Shown here: positions 11,680 through 24,103 of the stretch, in pieces
Numbering within the stretch: position 1 is the first letter of the stretch
Layout: each line of letters starts with the position of its first letter
Assembly (NCBI RefSeq): GCF_022376445.1
Contig: NW_025955226.1
Location: forward strand, 1 to 54,777
Direction: 5' to 3'
DNA length: 54,777 bases
Source: Fomitopsis serialis
Taxonomy: Eukaryota; Basidiomycota; Agaricomycetes; Polyporales; Fomitopsidaceae
The notes under the pieces: generated by a model
What the model saw: the letters and a program-made list of their open reading frames with translations, nothing else
Database searches by the model: none
What the model was told of the DNA's origin: nothing
Position numbers and translations under genes: made by a program

Positions 11680-14600
11680 TCACATCCGAGTTTGCGTGTT
11701 GACGTCGCTGAACACGTCCTTCGGAGCGCCACTGTCGCGGGCACGAGTTGATGGACCAGGGCGAGCCGCACTGCCGCTGGCAGCGCGGGGTGTATTCAGC
11801 CTCTGGCGCGTGCTGGCACTGCCGGACGAGCCACTGGACGCAGCTGACGTGGATCGCAGCTTCGACTTGGGAACCGAGCCAGGCGTTGCGGCCCGACTGC
11901 TGCTCGTGCTCGAAGCACGGGAGGACGACTGCTGGCGGTTCCGTAGGCTGCGCGTCGCCGGAGCTGGTGCCGGCACATTGCCAGCAGCGGGACGCTTGCC
12001 GGCCGCCTTGCTCAGGGCCGGCTGGCTCGCCTCCGGTTCACGCTCGACCTCGTCCACGGTGTCAGTCGGCTCTCCACCAACGTTGGCCAGGGCCTCCGTG
12101 ATACGCTCGGACTCCTGGAGCGCGATAGTCTTCTGGATCATCGCTAGTAAGCCGGCGCACTCGTCAGAACACCGTCCAGTACCGCAAGACACGAAAAACA
12201 CGTACCTGCGTACGTCTTCTCAATTTGCTTGTACCGTTTGATGGAAAACTTGAGAGAGTCGATCGCCACTGGACTGGTATTCGGGTATTGCTTCGACAGC
12301 TGCCCGTCGCGCATGAATGACGACCGGTCGTCTACCTTCTCCAGGAGGTCCTGCAGGCGCAGACGGCGGATCTTGCTGTGCTGTAACTGTCGCGACGCCC
12401 AGTCGCCAAAGTCGTCCGTACCTGGCTGCAACCAATGAGGCTTCTCTGGCGGTTTCGGGAACGGGAGCTTGTCCTGCTCGTCCCAGTGTTCAACCTCCTC
12501 CGGGAATCCGTACAGTGACGCCCGCTCATCGAACGTTACCGCGTTTTCGGATCCGATCTGTGATGGGGGTGGCGACCACACAGATGCCAGAGACGGTGGC
12601 GGTGACGACTGGGACTCTGCGTACGAGATATGACACAAGGTCATCAGTCTCGAGATGTCGATCACCTCCACAATAGATGCGCCAGTGTTTCCCGCAGCGT
12701 GCCGTATGCGTGCTGTGTTGCGAGAATGAGAAGAGTATAACGAGACGCCAGACTCACGCACCAAGTATGCCAACAATGACCGCATCATGGAACTCGGGCA
12801 GTTTCAGATTGAGGACGTTCTTGTCGGCCACGAAGCATGCGCGATCGCGAGCGAGGTACGCATAGCCGAGGATGGCGCGCCAGAACCCTGTCTCTGTACC
12901 CCTCCCCAAATCTTTGATCTCCTCCTCGCTCACCTCGTACGTCGCGACGTCCACAGTCAGTTGGGTATTGCTGCCCTCGCCGAAGTATCGCTGAAGATCC
13001 CGACGGGCCTGCACCGGTGTGCGCGATTTCACGTGCTTGTTTGACGGGGCTGACATAGGAGGCCACATGCCGTGGATGATGTACACGGCCGGGAAGTGGT
13101 AACTGCCCGTCACCTCTGTACAATGATGAGTATGCGCCGACTCGCCCTACAAACATGCATCGCACTCACCGCCGTTCTCGTTGAGGAAGTCTGAAATGCA
13201 TGTCAGCAGAGTGCTCAAATAATAGGTGGTCGCGTGCGATCACCCTGCAAATGGTACATGACTGGCACTCAAAAGACGGGGTTTAGGTGATCGCGCGCTA
13301 TAGCGCGCGATCACCAAAATCACCCTATTTATGACACGTGGGACACGTTGAAACATGCCATTTTAGGTGATCGCGCGCTATAGCGCGCGATCACCTAAAA
13401 CCCGTGTTTTCTGACACCAGCGGGTGCGCGCACCCCGCACAAGGGTGCGCAGTGCCTAAAATAGCACGATTTAGGTGATCGCGCGCTATAGCGCGCGATC
13501 ACCTATTTTGACCCTTTTGAGCAGACTTACTGATGCGTTCCGTGCCGGCGAAGTAGGCCATCCCTATACATACGCGCAGGATCTGCGAGATCACATACTG
13601 GTGGTACGGTGTGGGTTTCGCAAAGATCGGGATGGACTTGCCCGGCAGTTCCAGTATCTCCAGTTCCAGTAAGAAGGACAGGGCGATAACGACGGCTTCA
13701 CAGTGCAGCACGCGCAGGTTGGCATCAGCAACCTGGACAAGGAGAGGTTCGTTTTCCAACATGCCAGGCAGTGGATAGATGCCGAGAAAACGCAACAGGG
13801 CGATCTGGTAGGGCCGTGTCAGCGTATCCTCATCCAGCTCGGCTCCCGCAAGGCAGTGATCAAGGAACCCGATGACGTCGACGGCCATGGCCTGTGCACT
13901 CTGGTAGACGTGCGCGCGCTCGTCGACCTTTGCACGCTTGCTCTCCCGCGCCCGTTTCGGACTCACCATCGGAGACGTCAGCCTCCGCTTGCTCCTCTGG
14001 TTCAGCGGCGGGGGTGACTGCGTCTGCCGGCCTGCCAACCCAAGATGCGAAGCCAGCATGCTGTGGGTCACCGTCGCGCCGTTGTCGACCTCTTCTTCCT
14101 CCTCTACTACCACTGGGAGCTCGGCGTCCACCTGCATCGCATCGTCGTCGCCGCCGTCAGTCAAGGCTTGGGGCACCTCATCTTCCTCCTGCTCGTCGTC
14201 GTGGGTGCGCGCACCCTTGGTCGCCTTCTTCTCGACATCCTCATCGTCGTCTGTGGGCTCCCACTCGGTGTGCGTTAGATGCCCTTCGTCCACGAGCATC
14301 TGGAGCAGCGACTGCACGACATCCTTGTTACGCGTGCTAGAAGGCTGGTCACGCACATGCTTGACGAGGGCAGGCAGCAAGGCCTCGACTCTCTCGTTCA
14401 TGCGCGACTGGACCTCATGGTCCATGTCTTCTATGTACGCCAGCGGACGCTTGAGAACCTGCTTGAACAAATCTTGGCGCGTCGCATACTGTTTCGTCAG
14501 CCGCCGCGTGACCCGGTCCTTGTCAGCGTCGGTTGGATGTCAACATCGAACCCCAGCGCCGTCATCAGCACATCCTCGACGTCTTCCATCGTCGTCGTGA

Positions 14601-17600
14601 GTGGCGGATCCTGATCCATCGCCGCCGAAACGTCGGCCCAGAACGGGTAATACGCGAGCGGGTCAACCGTGCCTGGCCGATCGCTGGTGGTAGGAAGCGG
14701 TGTCCATGCGTACATCTGATCTTTGCGGTCGTCTTCCTCGTCATCGCTTTGTTCATCCCGTCGAACACGCTTGGGGTTCGCCCGCTCCGTCATACGATGC
14801 CGCAAAAACTCGCTCGTCTGGGGGTGCGCGCACACGTCAGTGTTGCACACAGCATTAATAATTAAGCAACGTACGTTCCACAGGTGAAGCATCGTCCCCT
14901 TCGCCATCTGGTCAAGCGACTCGCCCATCTTCTTGCCCTTGACGGCACCGTCCGTGGAGTCGCTGTACTGGAACGCAGGCAGCTTGCGGAGCGACTCGAG
15001 TATCCTCGCGATCTGCGTGTTGTGATGCGAGACCGCGGTGGCCATCGCAGAAGCCTTCCCAGCCCGTCCTGTTGCAGGTGCGGCCACCGCACCTGGTGCT
15101 GGCACCGGCGCGTTCAAGGTGAACGGCGACGACGATGGGCCGGCGACCGGTTTGCCTGCTGCTGCTGCTGCTGCTGTGGTTGACGACCTTGTCCAGGTGC
15201 AGGGATTTTGCCCGCGAACGCACGCTGCAATTCAGAGTTTGCAATGAGACTCGCAGCGTTCTGCTCCGTGGTCGACGGTTCGCCCTTGGTGAACCACTCC
15301 GGGTCCGCGTGCGCACCGGTCCCATCCTCTGACGGCTTCCACGATTTGTCCGGCCTCACAATGTCCCACCACTCGTGGACCGGAATGACCTTGAAGCGGC
15401 ACAGGAGGGCTGCGTACCTCGCTCGGCCCTGAGCAATTCCCAGTGTCCACCAGCTACCTCCGCGCCCGTACATCAGCAGGACTGCCGCCGTCTCCACCGT
15501 CGCTGCAGCGAGGACAGGGACGAGCGAGCGAGCACCAACCTTGACTGTGGTGTTTGCACCCTCGACGACTGGCAGCGCAGTGCGCATGAGTGCGCGCATG
15601 CCGAGCATGTCTAGCGAGAGACCGGACAGGTGCTGGAGTGCATCGCTCCGTTGATTGACAATCGCGTTCGACAGAGACTTGGTGTTCTGCGTGCACGCCT
15701 GGATGTGCTTGGCCATGTCAAAGTCCGGGAACAACTCGTTCAGCGCAGACTCCTTCATCATGCTCACCGCCTCTGCCGTGCGCTCAGCGGGGTTGCCCTT
15801 GCTCTTCTCCGAGTACACAATGAACGCCTCTCTGATCGTCTTCTTTGAGTGTCTGCGGAAGTTGTTGACGGCCGCTACTTCCGTCGACGCTTCGTGCAGC
15901 AGTGCGACAAACGTGTGTCGATCGGCGAACCATTCTCGCGCGAGCTGCAGGCAAATAACTCAGCCTCGAGATGCACCATCCACAAGTTCAACTCACCTCC
16001 CACTGCACACTGTCCGGACGGTCCCAGTCGCCTGCGCCAGACTTGAGATCTTTGTAGTTGCCAACACTATAGAGCGCGCAGACGGTCGCATCCACGGTGA
16101 TGTCGTGAGTGGTTATGCCCGTGCCGGTGCCGGCGCCGCTGGTCCCACAGAAGGACCGATGATACATGAGCGGCTCGAACATCCACGCAAGCTATAAAAG
16201 AAAAGTAAGCACACATATAGGGGTGCGCGCAGGTCACGCAGCAGTGTGCGCGCACTCACCCTCTCCCATCCCCGCTCGTACAATGAGCATTGTTCCCGGA
16301 CCATCCGCATCGGCGTCGCGGTCAGCAACGGCAGAGCAGGGATAAACTCCATGTCGCCCTTGATGTACGTCCAGCCGTAGTACAAGAACGTGATGCGCCC
16401 CATGACATAGTCCAGGTGCGACAGGCGCCGCTGCTGCGTGCTGCGTGGCCCCTCGTTGTCGTTGTCGTCGTCGTCGGCACCAGGGACGGATGACCCCATC
16501 ATGAGTTGGATCTGCGCCACCAGCGCGTTACCGTACTCGGCCATCGTGTCAAAAGCCTGCCTCGAGCGCACGCCCAAAACATTTGAACTGGAAAGAACAT
16601 CAAGCGCCGCACGGTCGACAGTCCTGAGCATGCCATCTGTCCAAAGGCCAGGACAGGGCTTCGCACCCCCTGTGTGAAACTCGCGTTTCAACGCCGTGTA
16701 CTTTCGTGAGATGATCGACGGTATGGTCCCATCGGGTTCTTCCAACAGATCCAGGTTCGTCTGCGCCTGGAGAAACTCCTGGGCCCGCTCGGTGTCGCCG
16801 TTCGTCTTCATCTCCAAGTATCTGTGACGTGCGCGCCGGGCCTCATCGTACCGCGAACATATCGACTCCACATCCTGCGTGGTGGAGAACGAAGCCTTTG
16901 AGCTGACGATGTCCATCAGCCAGCGCATGCGCCGCAGATTGAATACAATGACCTGCGCGCACCATCATGAACAACCGACAGCCGAGCGTGACAATGAATA
17001 CACTCACCCCGCCGGCCGGCTTCAGGATCTTCATCCATGTCTGGTGGCTGAAAAAGTCAGTGTCATAATAATACTGTACCTTTCTCTCCTCTTTCATTTC
17101 GCCAATGATCGGTGTCAGCGACATGAGGAAGTCGCACACCGGCGTGACGTAGAACATGTTCGTGTGCATCGTTTTGATGTGACTGCCAGTGGCAGCAGTG
17201 CCCTTCGTTGTCGTCGTCGCCGTGCCTAAGCGTAGCTCCTTCACCACGGATCCGCGGCGGGCCAAGTAGTCGGGGAGGCGGCCATCACGCTTCAACTTGA
17301 ACAGCTCACGGAAGTGCGTCCGCAAGAGATCCTCACTGGTCTCGACCTTGTGAGCCCAGCCGATGTTCTGCGCGAGCCGTTCCGCCGCCGCACCGTTACC
17401 AAGTTTTTCTGTGTGTGTGTGTCAAAGTGTGAGTGGGTGTGCGCAAGGGGTGCGCGCACACACTTACCCATGATGGATACTCTTGCCAGCCAGCACCCCT
17501 GCCGGCGAAGCCGATCCCCTAGTCTCTGACACCGCGCTACCAGCCGATTGTACTGACCATTGCTGGGATCCATGTTCTCCAAACGCGCCTTCGCCGTCTC

Positions 17601-18264
17601 CAACTCGGTTACCTGTGGCTCGAGGAAGGCGATGCTCGCAGCGATGCGATGTTGTCCGGTAATGACGTACACCGGACTGGGCGATCCGTCAGGTCGAGGC
17701 TTCAACTTCAAGAAATCGAGGTCGAGAGGAAGCATCTGGTTGTGCTTGGTTGTGAAATCGATGTCGTCCCACCTGACCGCAACTTCGATGCAGTGCCCGC
17801 ACAGGAGGCTCTGGTATCCGTCATCCACGAACGACTTGCGGATCTTCTCGACGTGGTTGTCGTCGATCTTGCGGCTGTTGAACTGCTGCTGCACCACTTC
17901 GACATGGTCCTCTTGTTGCAGAGATGGGAGGGTTGCGAGCCGCGCGTAACCGTGGTACGCATCTGCGAGAGTCTTTTGATACTCTAGAAATAGTTCCTGC
18001 GTGATGTTCTGGTTCTGAGCATGAGGATCAGCAATCGGCCGGCGCTGTGCATGCCGTCGCACTCGTTGTGGAACGCACCTTGTTCGTCTCCTCGTCTTCC
18101 GAACTCTCGTCCTCTGCTGGCTGTTTTCCACGAGCGCGCGTCGACGTCGATACGGGCGGTTGTGCCGTCTCTTCGGGCTCCGACAAACCATCAGCCTCAG
18201 AATCCTCAGCCGGCGCAGCCTCGACAGACTGCTTCTTGGTCGTTTTCCTCTTTCTAGGCGGCAT
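11680..18264 (-). CDS. palA1: very large protein with ParB/sulfiredoxin-like region, about 1,900 aa
   Basis: Exons on the minus strand: 18264-18079, 18014-17468, 17408-17008, 16962-16260, 16191-15997, 15944-14885, 14817-13531, 13190-13170, 13115-12762, 12712-12206, 12143-11680. The N-terminus is basic (MPPRKRKTTKK), like a nuclear localisation signal. Residues about 110-245 resemble the ParB/Srx fold: SRKIDDNHVEKIRKSF, then VITGQHRIAAS (GQHR at about 182-185). In that family this motif lies in the nucleotide-binding/catalytic pocket. The rest has no known domain. The C-terminus is Ser/Arg/Ala-rich. Two frame changes need single-base indels: in a CAG run near 15,160-15,180, and near 14,537, where one base restores a continuous frame. 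They may be sequence errors. The 340-nt intron 13530-13191 contains a 21-nt micro-exon boundary and several family B hairpins. The gene is paralogous to palB1 (shared YGNALVAQ/YGDALHAA, RITFLYYGW/RIRFVYHPW and LAWMFEPL/LAFVLEPM). Function unknown. Confidence 0.75.
13224..13505. repeat. family B palindromes clustered in a palA1 intron
   Basis: Four inverted repeats within the intron 13530-13191: a short imperfect one at about 13224-13245 (AGGTGGTCGCGTGCGATCACC), then 13283-13316, 13361-13400 and 13470-13505. The last three share the centre GCGCGCTATAGCGCGC. The one at 13361-13400 is a perfect 40-bp palindrome. A GTGCGCGCAC motif lies between the last two. Confidence 0.9.
15155..15185 (-). repeat. 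CAG/CTG microsatellite in palA1
   Basis: A run of about seven CAG codons on the minus strand encodes poly-Gln in the incoming frame and poly-Ala in the frame that leads into the next coding segment. The palA1 reading frame changes here, so the run length in the assembly decides whether the gene is intact. Confidence 0.7.
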
Positions 18265-18575
18265 GTTGATCTGAGGGTGCAGGTGAGACGGGCGCTGGAC
18301 AGAGAGCGGTGAAATACGTACAGTGAGGACGGGGTGCAAGTGCAAGGGGGAGAGAGGCGTCGTGTGTGCAGAGATAGGTTGAGGATGCCTCATGTTTGCC
18401 ACATGGTCGGTCTTGTCACCTGATGTGCAGCGGAATAGGTGCGTACAATGTGCGCACATAAAACATGTGTGTACACTATGCATACAATGATTAGCGTAGG
18501 ATAAAACATGACATACGAGCCCACCTAGGAATACCAATGGTGGGTGCCAGGCTGCACGCACCCCACCCCTACATT
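18265..18575. promoter_or_regulatory. probable palA1 promoter region
   Basis: About 310 bp directly upstream of the palA1 start, ahead of the family B array. No other gene is supported here. No clear TATA element was identified. Confidence 0.4.
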
Positions 18576-18576
18576 T

Positions 18577-19259
18577 AGGTGAACGTGCGCGACCGCGCGC
18601 GATCACCTGTGATAGCAGTATATGTCGTCATCGAGGACATATACAGACTGTCATAGGAGACACTCGCAGATGCGTACGTCGACTGTGACTGTAGAGGCAA
18701 TTTACCCTTGATTTAGGTGATCGCGCGCGGTCGCGCGCGATCACCTTATACGCCCTTTTTCGTGGTTAAAATGAGGGATATAAATCATACTATTTACCTG
18801 CCAAAAAGGTGATCGCGCGCGACCGCGCGCGATCACCTAAATCAAGGGTTTTGAGGGGTGTGTGGGTGCACGTACCTTTGGTGGGTGCGTCAGATGTGCG
18901 CGCACCCTACTATACTCTGAAAATAGGCTGTTTTAGGTGATCGCGCGTGGTAGCGCGCGATCACCTAAAACAGGGGGTTTCGTGGGTGTCAGATGCGTAT
19001 TTGAGAGGTGCGCGCGCCCCATATACCTGTGCGGGAACACGTCTGGAGGGTGATCGCGCGCGACCGCGCGCGATCACCTATTTGGCAGGTAAATGGGTAG
19101 GTTATCCCCTTGTTTAGACACCCACAAAGGAGGGTATAAGGTGATCGCGCGCGGTCGCGCGCGATCACCTAAATTGGGGGTTTGGACTCACCTTTAACAG
19201 ACTGTTCGTGAGAGGTACAGCTGTAGGGTGGACGCGCGCGACCACGCACGTCCACCCTG
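18577..19259. repeat. family B palindrome array upstream of palA1 (7 hairpins)
   Basis: Seven long inverted repeats at about 18577-18608, 18712-18746, 18806-18840, 18931-18970, 19046-19080, 19138-19171 and 19225-19259, spaced about 90-135 bp apart. Consensus arm is AGGTGATCGCGCGC with a 2-6 base centre (GACC, GGTC, GGTA). The last is a variant with arms GGGTGGACG/CGTCCACCC. The spacers are unrelated to each other and several contain GTGCGCGCAC. No gene is present. The array fills the gap between palA1 (leftward) and the Cys-cluster gene. Confidence 0.92.
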
Positions 19260-19418
19260 GGTGCGGACAATCAACTATGTACAGTAGCAGTTACACGCGT
19301 TTATATACAACTTTAATGTAATGATACACTTCCACGACCCTCTACAGAAGGTCTGCCTCCTATTCTCCGCGGCGACGCTTCATACCTATGCCACAAGGTC
19401 GTTAGCGTTAGCCCGCAG

Positions 19419-20652
19419 TCAGTGCACGTCTGCGCACCTGCCCTTGCACCTCCAGAACTGGCCGGGGTGCGGGTGCGCGCACGGTTGGAAGGTGCGCGCA
19501 CCACCGTTGCACTCGCAGTGCGGCGCGAGGCAGCGTGTGTGAGAGGAGACTAGAAGTGATCAGTGCACCGTACGAATGCCAAGGAACAATGTGCACTCAC
19601 TCCGAAGGAGCAACCCTTCTTGCGTGCACGACAAGTGACGCAGCGCGGGTCGTTTGCGACGGCCGGAACCCGGCATTCCTCCATGCCGCTCTCAGTGCAG
19701 CGCTCGCACCGGTCGCGGCCGCAGTTCTGTGGTGTGCGCATCAGATCATTGTCAGCGGGTAATATACGATTGCACTTACCACCGTATCCTGCGACTGCGG
19801 CGGGACATTGAGAGGACGCGCCCATGTGGACAGAGGGATTGGGTGCGCCATCGCGGCGGGCGCACGGCCCTTCGCCTTCCAGGCGAGGTAGATCTCGGCC
19901 TGGCGCTGCGCCTTCCTGCAGTCCTCGCCGGTCACACGCCCCACGTTGATCTCGTATCCTTCACTGTGCGGATCGTCCTCGTCTCGCGGTCTTGGACCGG
20001 GGTTGCAGCTGCAGAGGTGCGTGCTTGTCAGACGACTCGTGTAAGTGCGCAAACACTTACGGTTGAGCCGGTCGTTGCCTGAGATGGGGTGCGCGCAGTC
20101 AGACACAGGTGCGCGCACGTAGACACGAAGAACTTACTGAGCCAGATTTCCGCAAACGGCCTCATGGCGCCTCCTGGTCCACGGCCGACCACTCTTGCCC
20201 CACCACTTGGGCTTCAGGTTGCGCCAGCCGGTTGCGAACGTCTTGAAGTCAAGACCCTCCTTCCACGCGCCCTCCGCCGGCGCGTCCCACCACTGCCAAT
20301 CGAAGCAATGTCGGTGAGGGGGGAACTTCTTCGCCATCGGTATGTAGTTCATCTCCTCGCGCCACCCTCGTCTGGGACCGCACGTCAATCCCCAGCTCGC
20401 ATCCCACAGAACATGGTACTCACCAGCAGGTACGTCGCGACGATCATCTCAAAACCTTGAAGGACACCGGGCTGTTGTACAGCGCCCGGAGCATCCTGTT
20501 GAAGAGGATCAGGTCCTCCTCCGTCCAGTCGTCCCATCGCGGCGGGTGGTCCGTGAAGACAAACACGTCGCGCTCGCTGAGATGGTGTCCGGCTTCGAGG
20601 GCGACCTTGCGCAGGTAGTTGCTCACCTTTCGATGCCCCAGGTGCCGACCAT
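19419..20652 (-). CDS. Cys-cluster protein A3 (Zn2Cys6-like), several exons
   Basis: A chain of short minus-strand exons with good splice sites. Probable start at 20652 (MVGTWGIE, donor after about 25 nt), then segments rich in Trp (WREEMNYIPMAKKF, KWWGKSGRPW), an 18-nt micro-exon near 20,090-20,072, a segment ending PPQSQDTV, and an exon with RCERCTESGMEECRV followed by CVTCRARKKGCSF. The spacing C-x2-C-x7-C-x10-C-x2-C-x6-C resembles a fungal Zn2Cys6 cluster with the basic half second. The same cluster occurs in the gene at 39.7-40.6 kb. One junction near 20,450 does not keep frame, so the model is uncertain or the gene is damaged. Introns carry GTGCGCGCAC motifs. A DNA-binding regulator is plausible but unproven. 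Confidence 0.45.
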
Positions 20653-21165
20653 TGTTGCAGAGTGTGGAAGAAGAGCGGGGTTTAGTGGTAGAAGCAGGGG
20701 GGAGAGGGAGTGCGACGAGTGTGAGTGAGAGAGGGAGATGTGCGCGAGCGAGAGCGAGCAGCCACAACGGCGTCTAAGTCTCAGCCACAGGCCACGGCGC
20801 TAAGTCGACCGACGCGACGCGCCGACCACTGGTCATCTGACCGTATGCGCCGTGAACGCTCAAGTGTTTGGCCTGCGCTCTAGGTAACAGTGCGCGCATT
20901 GTTGATTGCCGTGCGCGCGGTGTTTTTGACCGTGCGCGCGGTGTTTTTGACCGTGCGTGCAGTGTTTATGACCGTGCGCGATAGCATGTGGCACTCACCG
21001 AGTTTGGTGCGGGCACCTTTGTGAGACTTACCTCTGGCCGCATGAGTGTGTCCGACCGTGAGTAAGACCGTTCTGCACGCATTGCAAAGGATATACAAAC
21101 ATAACTACATGACTGACCATCTGAGAGCATATTACTGGGTGTTCAACATTGAGAATGCAATTTGC
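20653..21165. other. intergenic region with 21-bp tandem repeat
   Basis: Between 20,904 and 20,981 a 21-base unit (GACCGTGCGCGCGGTGTTTT-like) is repeated about four times. The unit contains the GTGCGCGC half of the widespread GTGCGCGCAC motif. A few short in-frame ORFs (ARTVKNT repeats) are by-products. No gene is supported. Confidence 0.6.
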
Positions 21166-22559
21166 TTACCACTGCTGGTAAAATTCGACCTGCGCATTGA
21201 ACCACGCAAGGCGTCTCGTGAGAATGTCGACGCTCTTCGAGACATCCTCGGGTGACGGCCCACCTCCCCGGTATGTGTGGTCATTGACCCCGTTCAATGT
21301 CACACGCTCCGACTGTAGACGGAGATATACGTGCTGACAGTGAAGGGCCTGGCGCGCACGCCATACCCGTTGAGCAATGCTGTCACGGACAACACCAGGT
21401 GGCTCGGGCATCGCGACAGGCTTCTGCGACCCAGATTGCTTGTCCCAAAATTCAATCTCCTCGGGGTGCGCAAAGAGCGATGTAAGTTGCCCGATGGGGA
21501 GCGTGTATGGAGCGTCCGGAATCGCTCTATCCCTTGGGAGATCGATTTCGAGCCAGATGGGTGGCGGGCGCTCACAGCGGATATGGAGTTTCTCTGCAAC
21601 TTTTCAGATAGGTCCCATAATACTAGATAGAGAGAGGGGTGCGCGCACCGTGGATCATGGGTAGTAGTGCGCGAAGATGACCGAGCCAGCGGTCAACCCA
21701 AACGTCAATTTCTTCATCGAATTCGATTTCACGATCAATGCGCAATTGCCGCTCTTGGAGAAGAAGAGCAATGTGCGCGCAGATGCGCTCAAAGAACTCG
21801 TACTCGTTTGTGCAGTTGATGTGCCATAGGGGACAAACCACTGAGGGCATGGGTCCACAAACCGCCCGGAATAACCAACAAGTGCGTTGCGCTCTTTCGC
21901 GGCGGTATCGAGGTCAATGGCGTGTTTGGATGATGGTCGTACAGGATCCGCTTGATCGGTGGATCCTGCCAGACTATGCCTGCATCGACTGTACCAATGT
22001 AAGGTGAGTGGCTGTAGTACTGATGTAACAGTGGCATGGTACATGCCATAATTCTTGTCCAGGATTTCTGTGTGATGAGTCAGTATGCTGAATAGACTAA
22101 TTGCGATGCAGAGAACATACTGTGCCAGTAATCAACAGTCTCCCTCACCAAGTGCATGAGACTGATAGTGGACCGCGCGATGTGCGTCCATTCATCACGA
22201 TCATGAGTGTGGATGCGCAATGATTCGGGCAATGTGCGGACGCTCCAGTTCCTGTACAAGGGGGTGATGACGTTGGCCAATGCGATCATGACCGATTCGA
22301 GTCGATCAATCTCTGAGCGGACAAAGAGCATGTTCAGGGGTTGTGGGTCGGTGATCGTGCGGACGTGTATGATACGGAGCCAGTCCTTCATGTGCTCGTG
22401 CCATCTTTGATAGGTCTCATTAATGGTGAGCGGGCCATATGCTGAACCGATGGGAGTGAGTTCCTGTAGGAACTTCTCTGTGTGTTTGGGGATCAGTCGG
22501 ATGAGCGCGGCAGCCTCGAGGATCACCCGAATGCGGTCAGACCATGCTGGACGGTCCAT
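21166..22559 (-). CDS. gene E (copy 1): unknown protein, multi-exon, possibly frame-damaged
   Basis: Exon 1 is 22559-22121 (start MDRPAWSDRIRV, donor GTATGTTC). Later segments include an Ile/Asp-rich middle (HAIDLDTAAKERN), NEYEFFERICAHIALLL and a last long exon 21593-21166 (EKLHIRCERPPP ... FYQQW). The intron before the last exon starts with GTGCGCGCACC, so the recurring palindrome itself is the 5' splice site there. Compared with the second copy, one G is missing at about 21,929 (HHPNTP here, HHAKHA there), and another frame change occurs near 21,830. Either the gene is decaying or these are sequence errors. No domain recognised. It is transcribed away from the family B array at 22.7-23.3 kb, opposite the small coiled-coil gene. 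Confidence 0.5.
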
Positions 22560-23415
22560 GGCGACTGGTGTGCTGCGCTAGCACTGAGTGCTGCGGGCGG
22601 GGACATGGTGGGAGAGACAACGTACCTGGCACACACTGATGGCCTGAGGATCGAAGGGAAGGGACTGGTCACGCCATCGTGCAGCCACACCAGTCACATG
22701 TGTCAAATAATATTGCACGTGACAAGGTGGACGCGCGCGGTCGTGCACGTTCACACCTTGACCATGGGTCTGGGGTGCGCGCACCATGTCATGCACGTCC
22801 AAACACCACTCACAAGGTGATCGCGCGCTATCGCGCGCGATCACCTAAATGGCATCTCTTGAGTGGACATACATGTTGCACGTCGAGAGAATAGACGCTG
22901 GTCTACATACCATTTAGGTGATCGCGCGCGATCGCGCGCGATCACCTTGACCATCATATGTGCACGCACCCCGGTCAGTCGTGTCCAAACACCGCTCTCA
23001 AGGTGATCGCGCGTGGTCGCGCGCGATCACCTAAATGGCACAATTTGAACTGGCATGTGCAGTACAGGTCCACTCAAATAGACGCCGATATAGGTGCGTC
23101 AAGGTGATCGCGCGCGATCGCGCACGATCACCTAAATTGCATGTATACCGGGTACACAATAGTAGTGTTTAGGTGATCGCGCGCGATCACCTTGAGGGTA
23201 CCTTGTCAAGACACCTCCAGCATAGGGTTTAGGTGATCGCGCGCGACCGCGCGCGATCACCTTGGAGGCATGTTTTTGTGCACATGCACCATACACACAG
23301 GGGAGAAATGTCAACACTTTCCTTATATGGTTATGCCCATATATAGTAATTACTGTATCGGGCACCATAACCCCACCCTAAGCCTGCCATGTTTATCGAA
23401 AGTCACTATAATGCG
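21875..23415. repeat. 1.54-kb segmental duplication, copy 1
   Basis: This block is homologous to 37520-39058. The shared edges are CCAACAAGTG on the left and CACTATAATGCG on the right, after which the two loci share nothing obvious. It covers the 5' part of gene E, its upstream palindrome array and the first codons of the small coiled-coil gene. Coding parts look about 95% identical by eye; array spacers are clearly more diverged. Confidence 0.85.
22723..23262. repeat. family B palindrome array, duplication copy 1 (7 hairpins)
   Basis: Inverted repeats at about 22723-22760, 22814-22847, 22913-22948, 23000-23033, 23101-23134, 23171-23192 and 23231-23262. The first is a GGTGGACG-type variant. 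The other six have AGGTGATCGCGCGC arms (the sixth is short). Each has a counterpart at a constant offset of about 15,630-15,641 bp in copy 2, where the arms differ. The array lies between divergently oriented gene E and the coiled-coil ORF. One GTGCGCGCAC motif sits at about 22,773. Confidence 0.92.
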
Positions 23416-23463
23416 ACCGGAAGACCCTGCGTGCGAGGTACGTACATCACAAAGTCAAGGTAG
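23389..23463 (+). pseudogene. truncated start of small coiled-coil gene
   Basis: An ATG at 23389 opens with codons matching the intact gene at 39032 (MF, then HYNA) and is preceded by the same upstream block, including ATATGGTTATGCCCATATAT. After nine codons homology stops at the duplication edge, and the frame ends at 23463. The coiled-coil body is absent. Confidence 0.6.
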
Positions 23464-24103
23464 TGCGGGCCACCTCGCCAGTGCAGGCGCGGATCGTCCG
23501 GCTCGATGATCATGTTGTCGTCCACCTCCACCTTCGTCCTCGTCTTCAGCAGCGACACCGCCTCCTTGATCGTCCGACGGTTGACCCCCTCGCTCATGCG
23601 CTTGAGTTCGGACAGCTTGATCCGCCGCTGCTTCATATTCGTCCACACCCGCTCTGTCTCATTTCGGTCCACCGCCGCAGTGTGCGCCTCAAACGTGTGA
23701 CGACCCACATCATCCTGGCTCATCGGTTCGTCAGTGGTGAGGCTCATCGGCACGTTGTCCAGATTGAAAGGCTCGTCCAAGCCAGTGAGCGCACGGTCGA
23801 GCTCTTCGTGGTCTCTGCATCAATTTGAAACGGTGAGTCACAGCAGTTGACGATGACGACGGACAGTAACTCACATGGCAGCATCAATGACCCTCTGGTG
23901 AGCTTCTGTCAGTTGGTCTTCGTCCCCCGGGTCCTCGTCACCGCTGCCACGCCCTTAGCATACTAGCACAACGGTCAGATTTGTAGGACTACGCACAACT
24001 CGTAAAAGTCCCTGTTCCCATTTGCAGGAAGGGCCAGCGGTGCGTCGCGCGGGTCCAACGGAGCAGACCGGTCTTCCTGTGGTGCGTCATCGCTCCGGGG
24101 CAT
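23406..24103 (-). pseudogene. truncated palA2 paralogue (B2)
   Basis: Minus-strand segments from MPRSDDAPQEDR (start at 24103) to LPVAL (stop near 23,406). The last exon matches palA2 exon 2 along its length: SQDDVGRH versus SQDDVRQG, VEVDDNMIIEPDDP versus VKVDDEYIIPNSDP, HYLDFVMYVPRTQG versus HFLDFLSCVPGKQG. Homology ends at a stop beside the right edge of the duplicated block, where palA2 continues for another 1,000 residues. The first intron junction does not preserve frame. Probably the palA2-like partner of palB1, cut off by the arrival of the duplicated block. The order palB1-B2 mirrors palA1-palA2. Confidence 0.7.
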
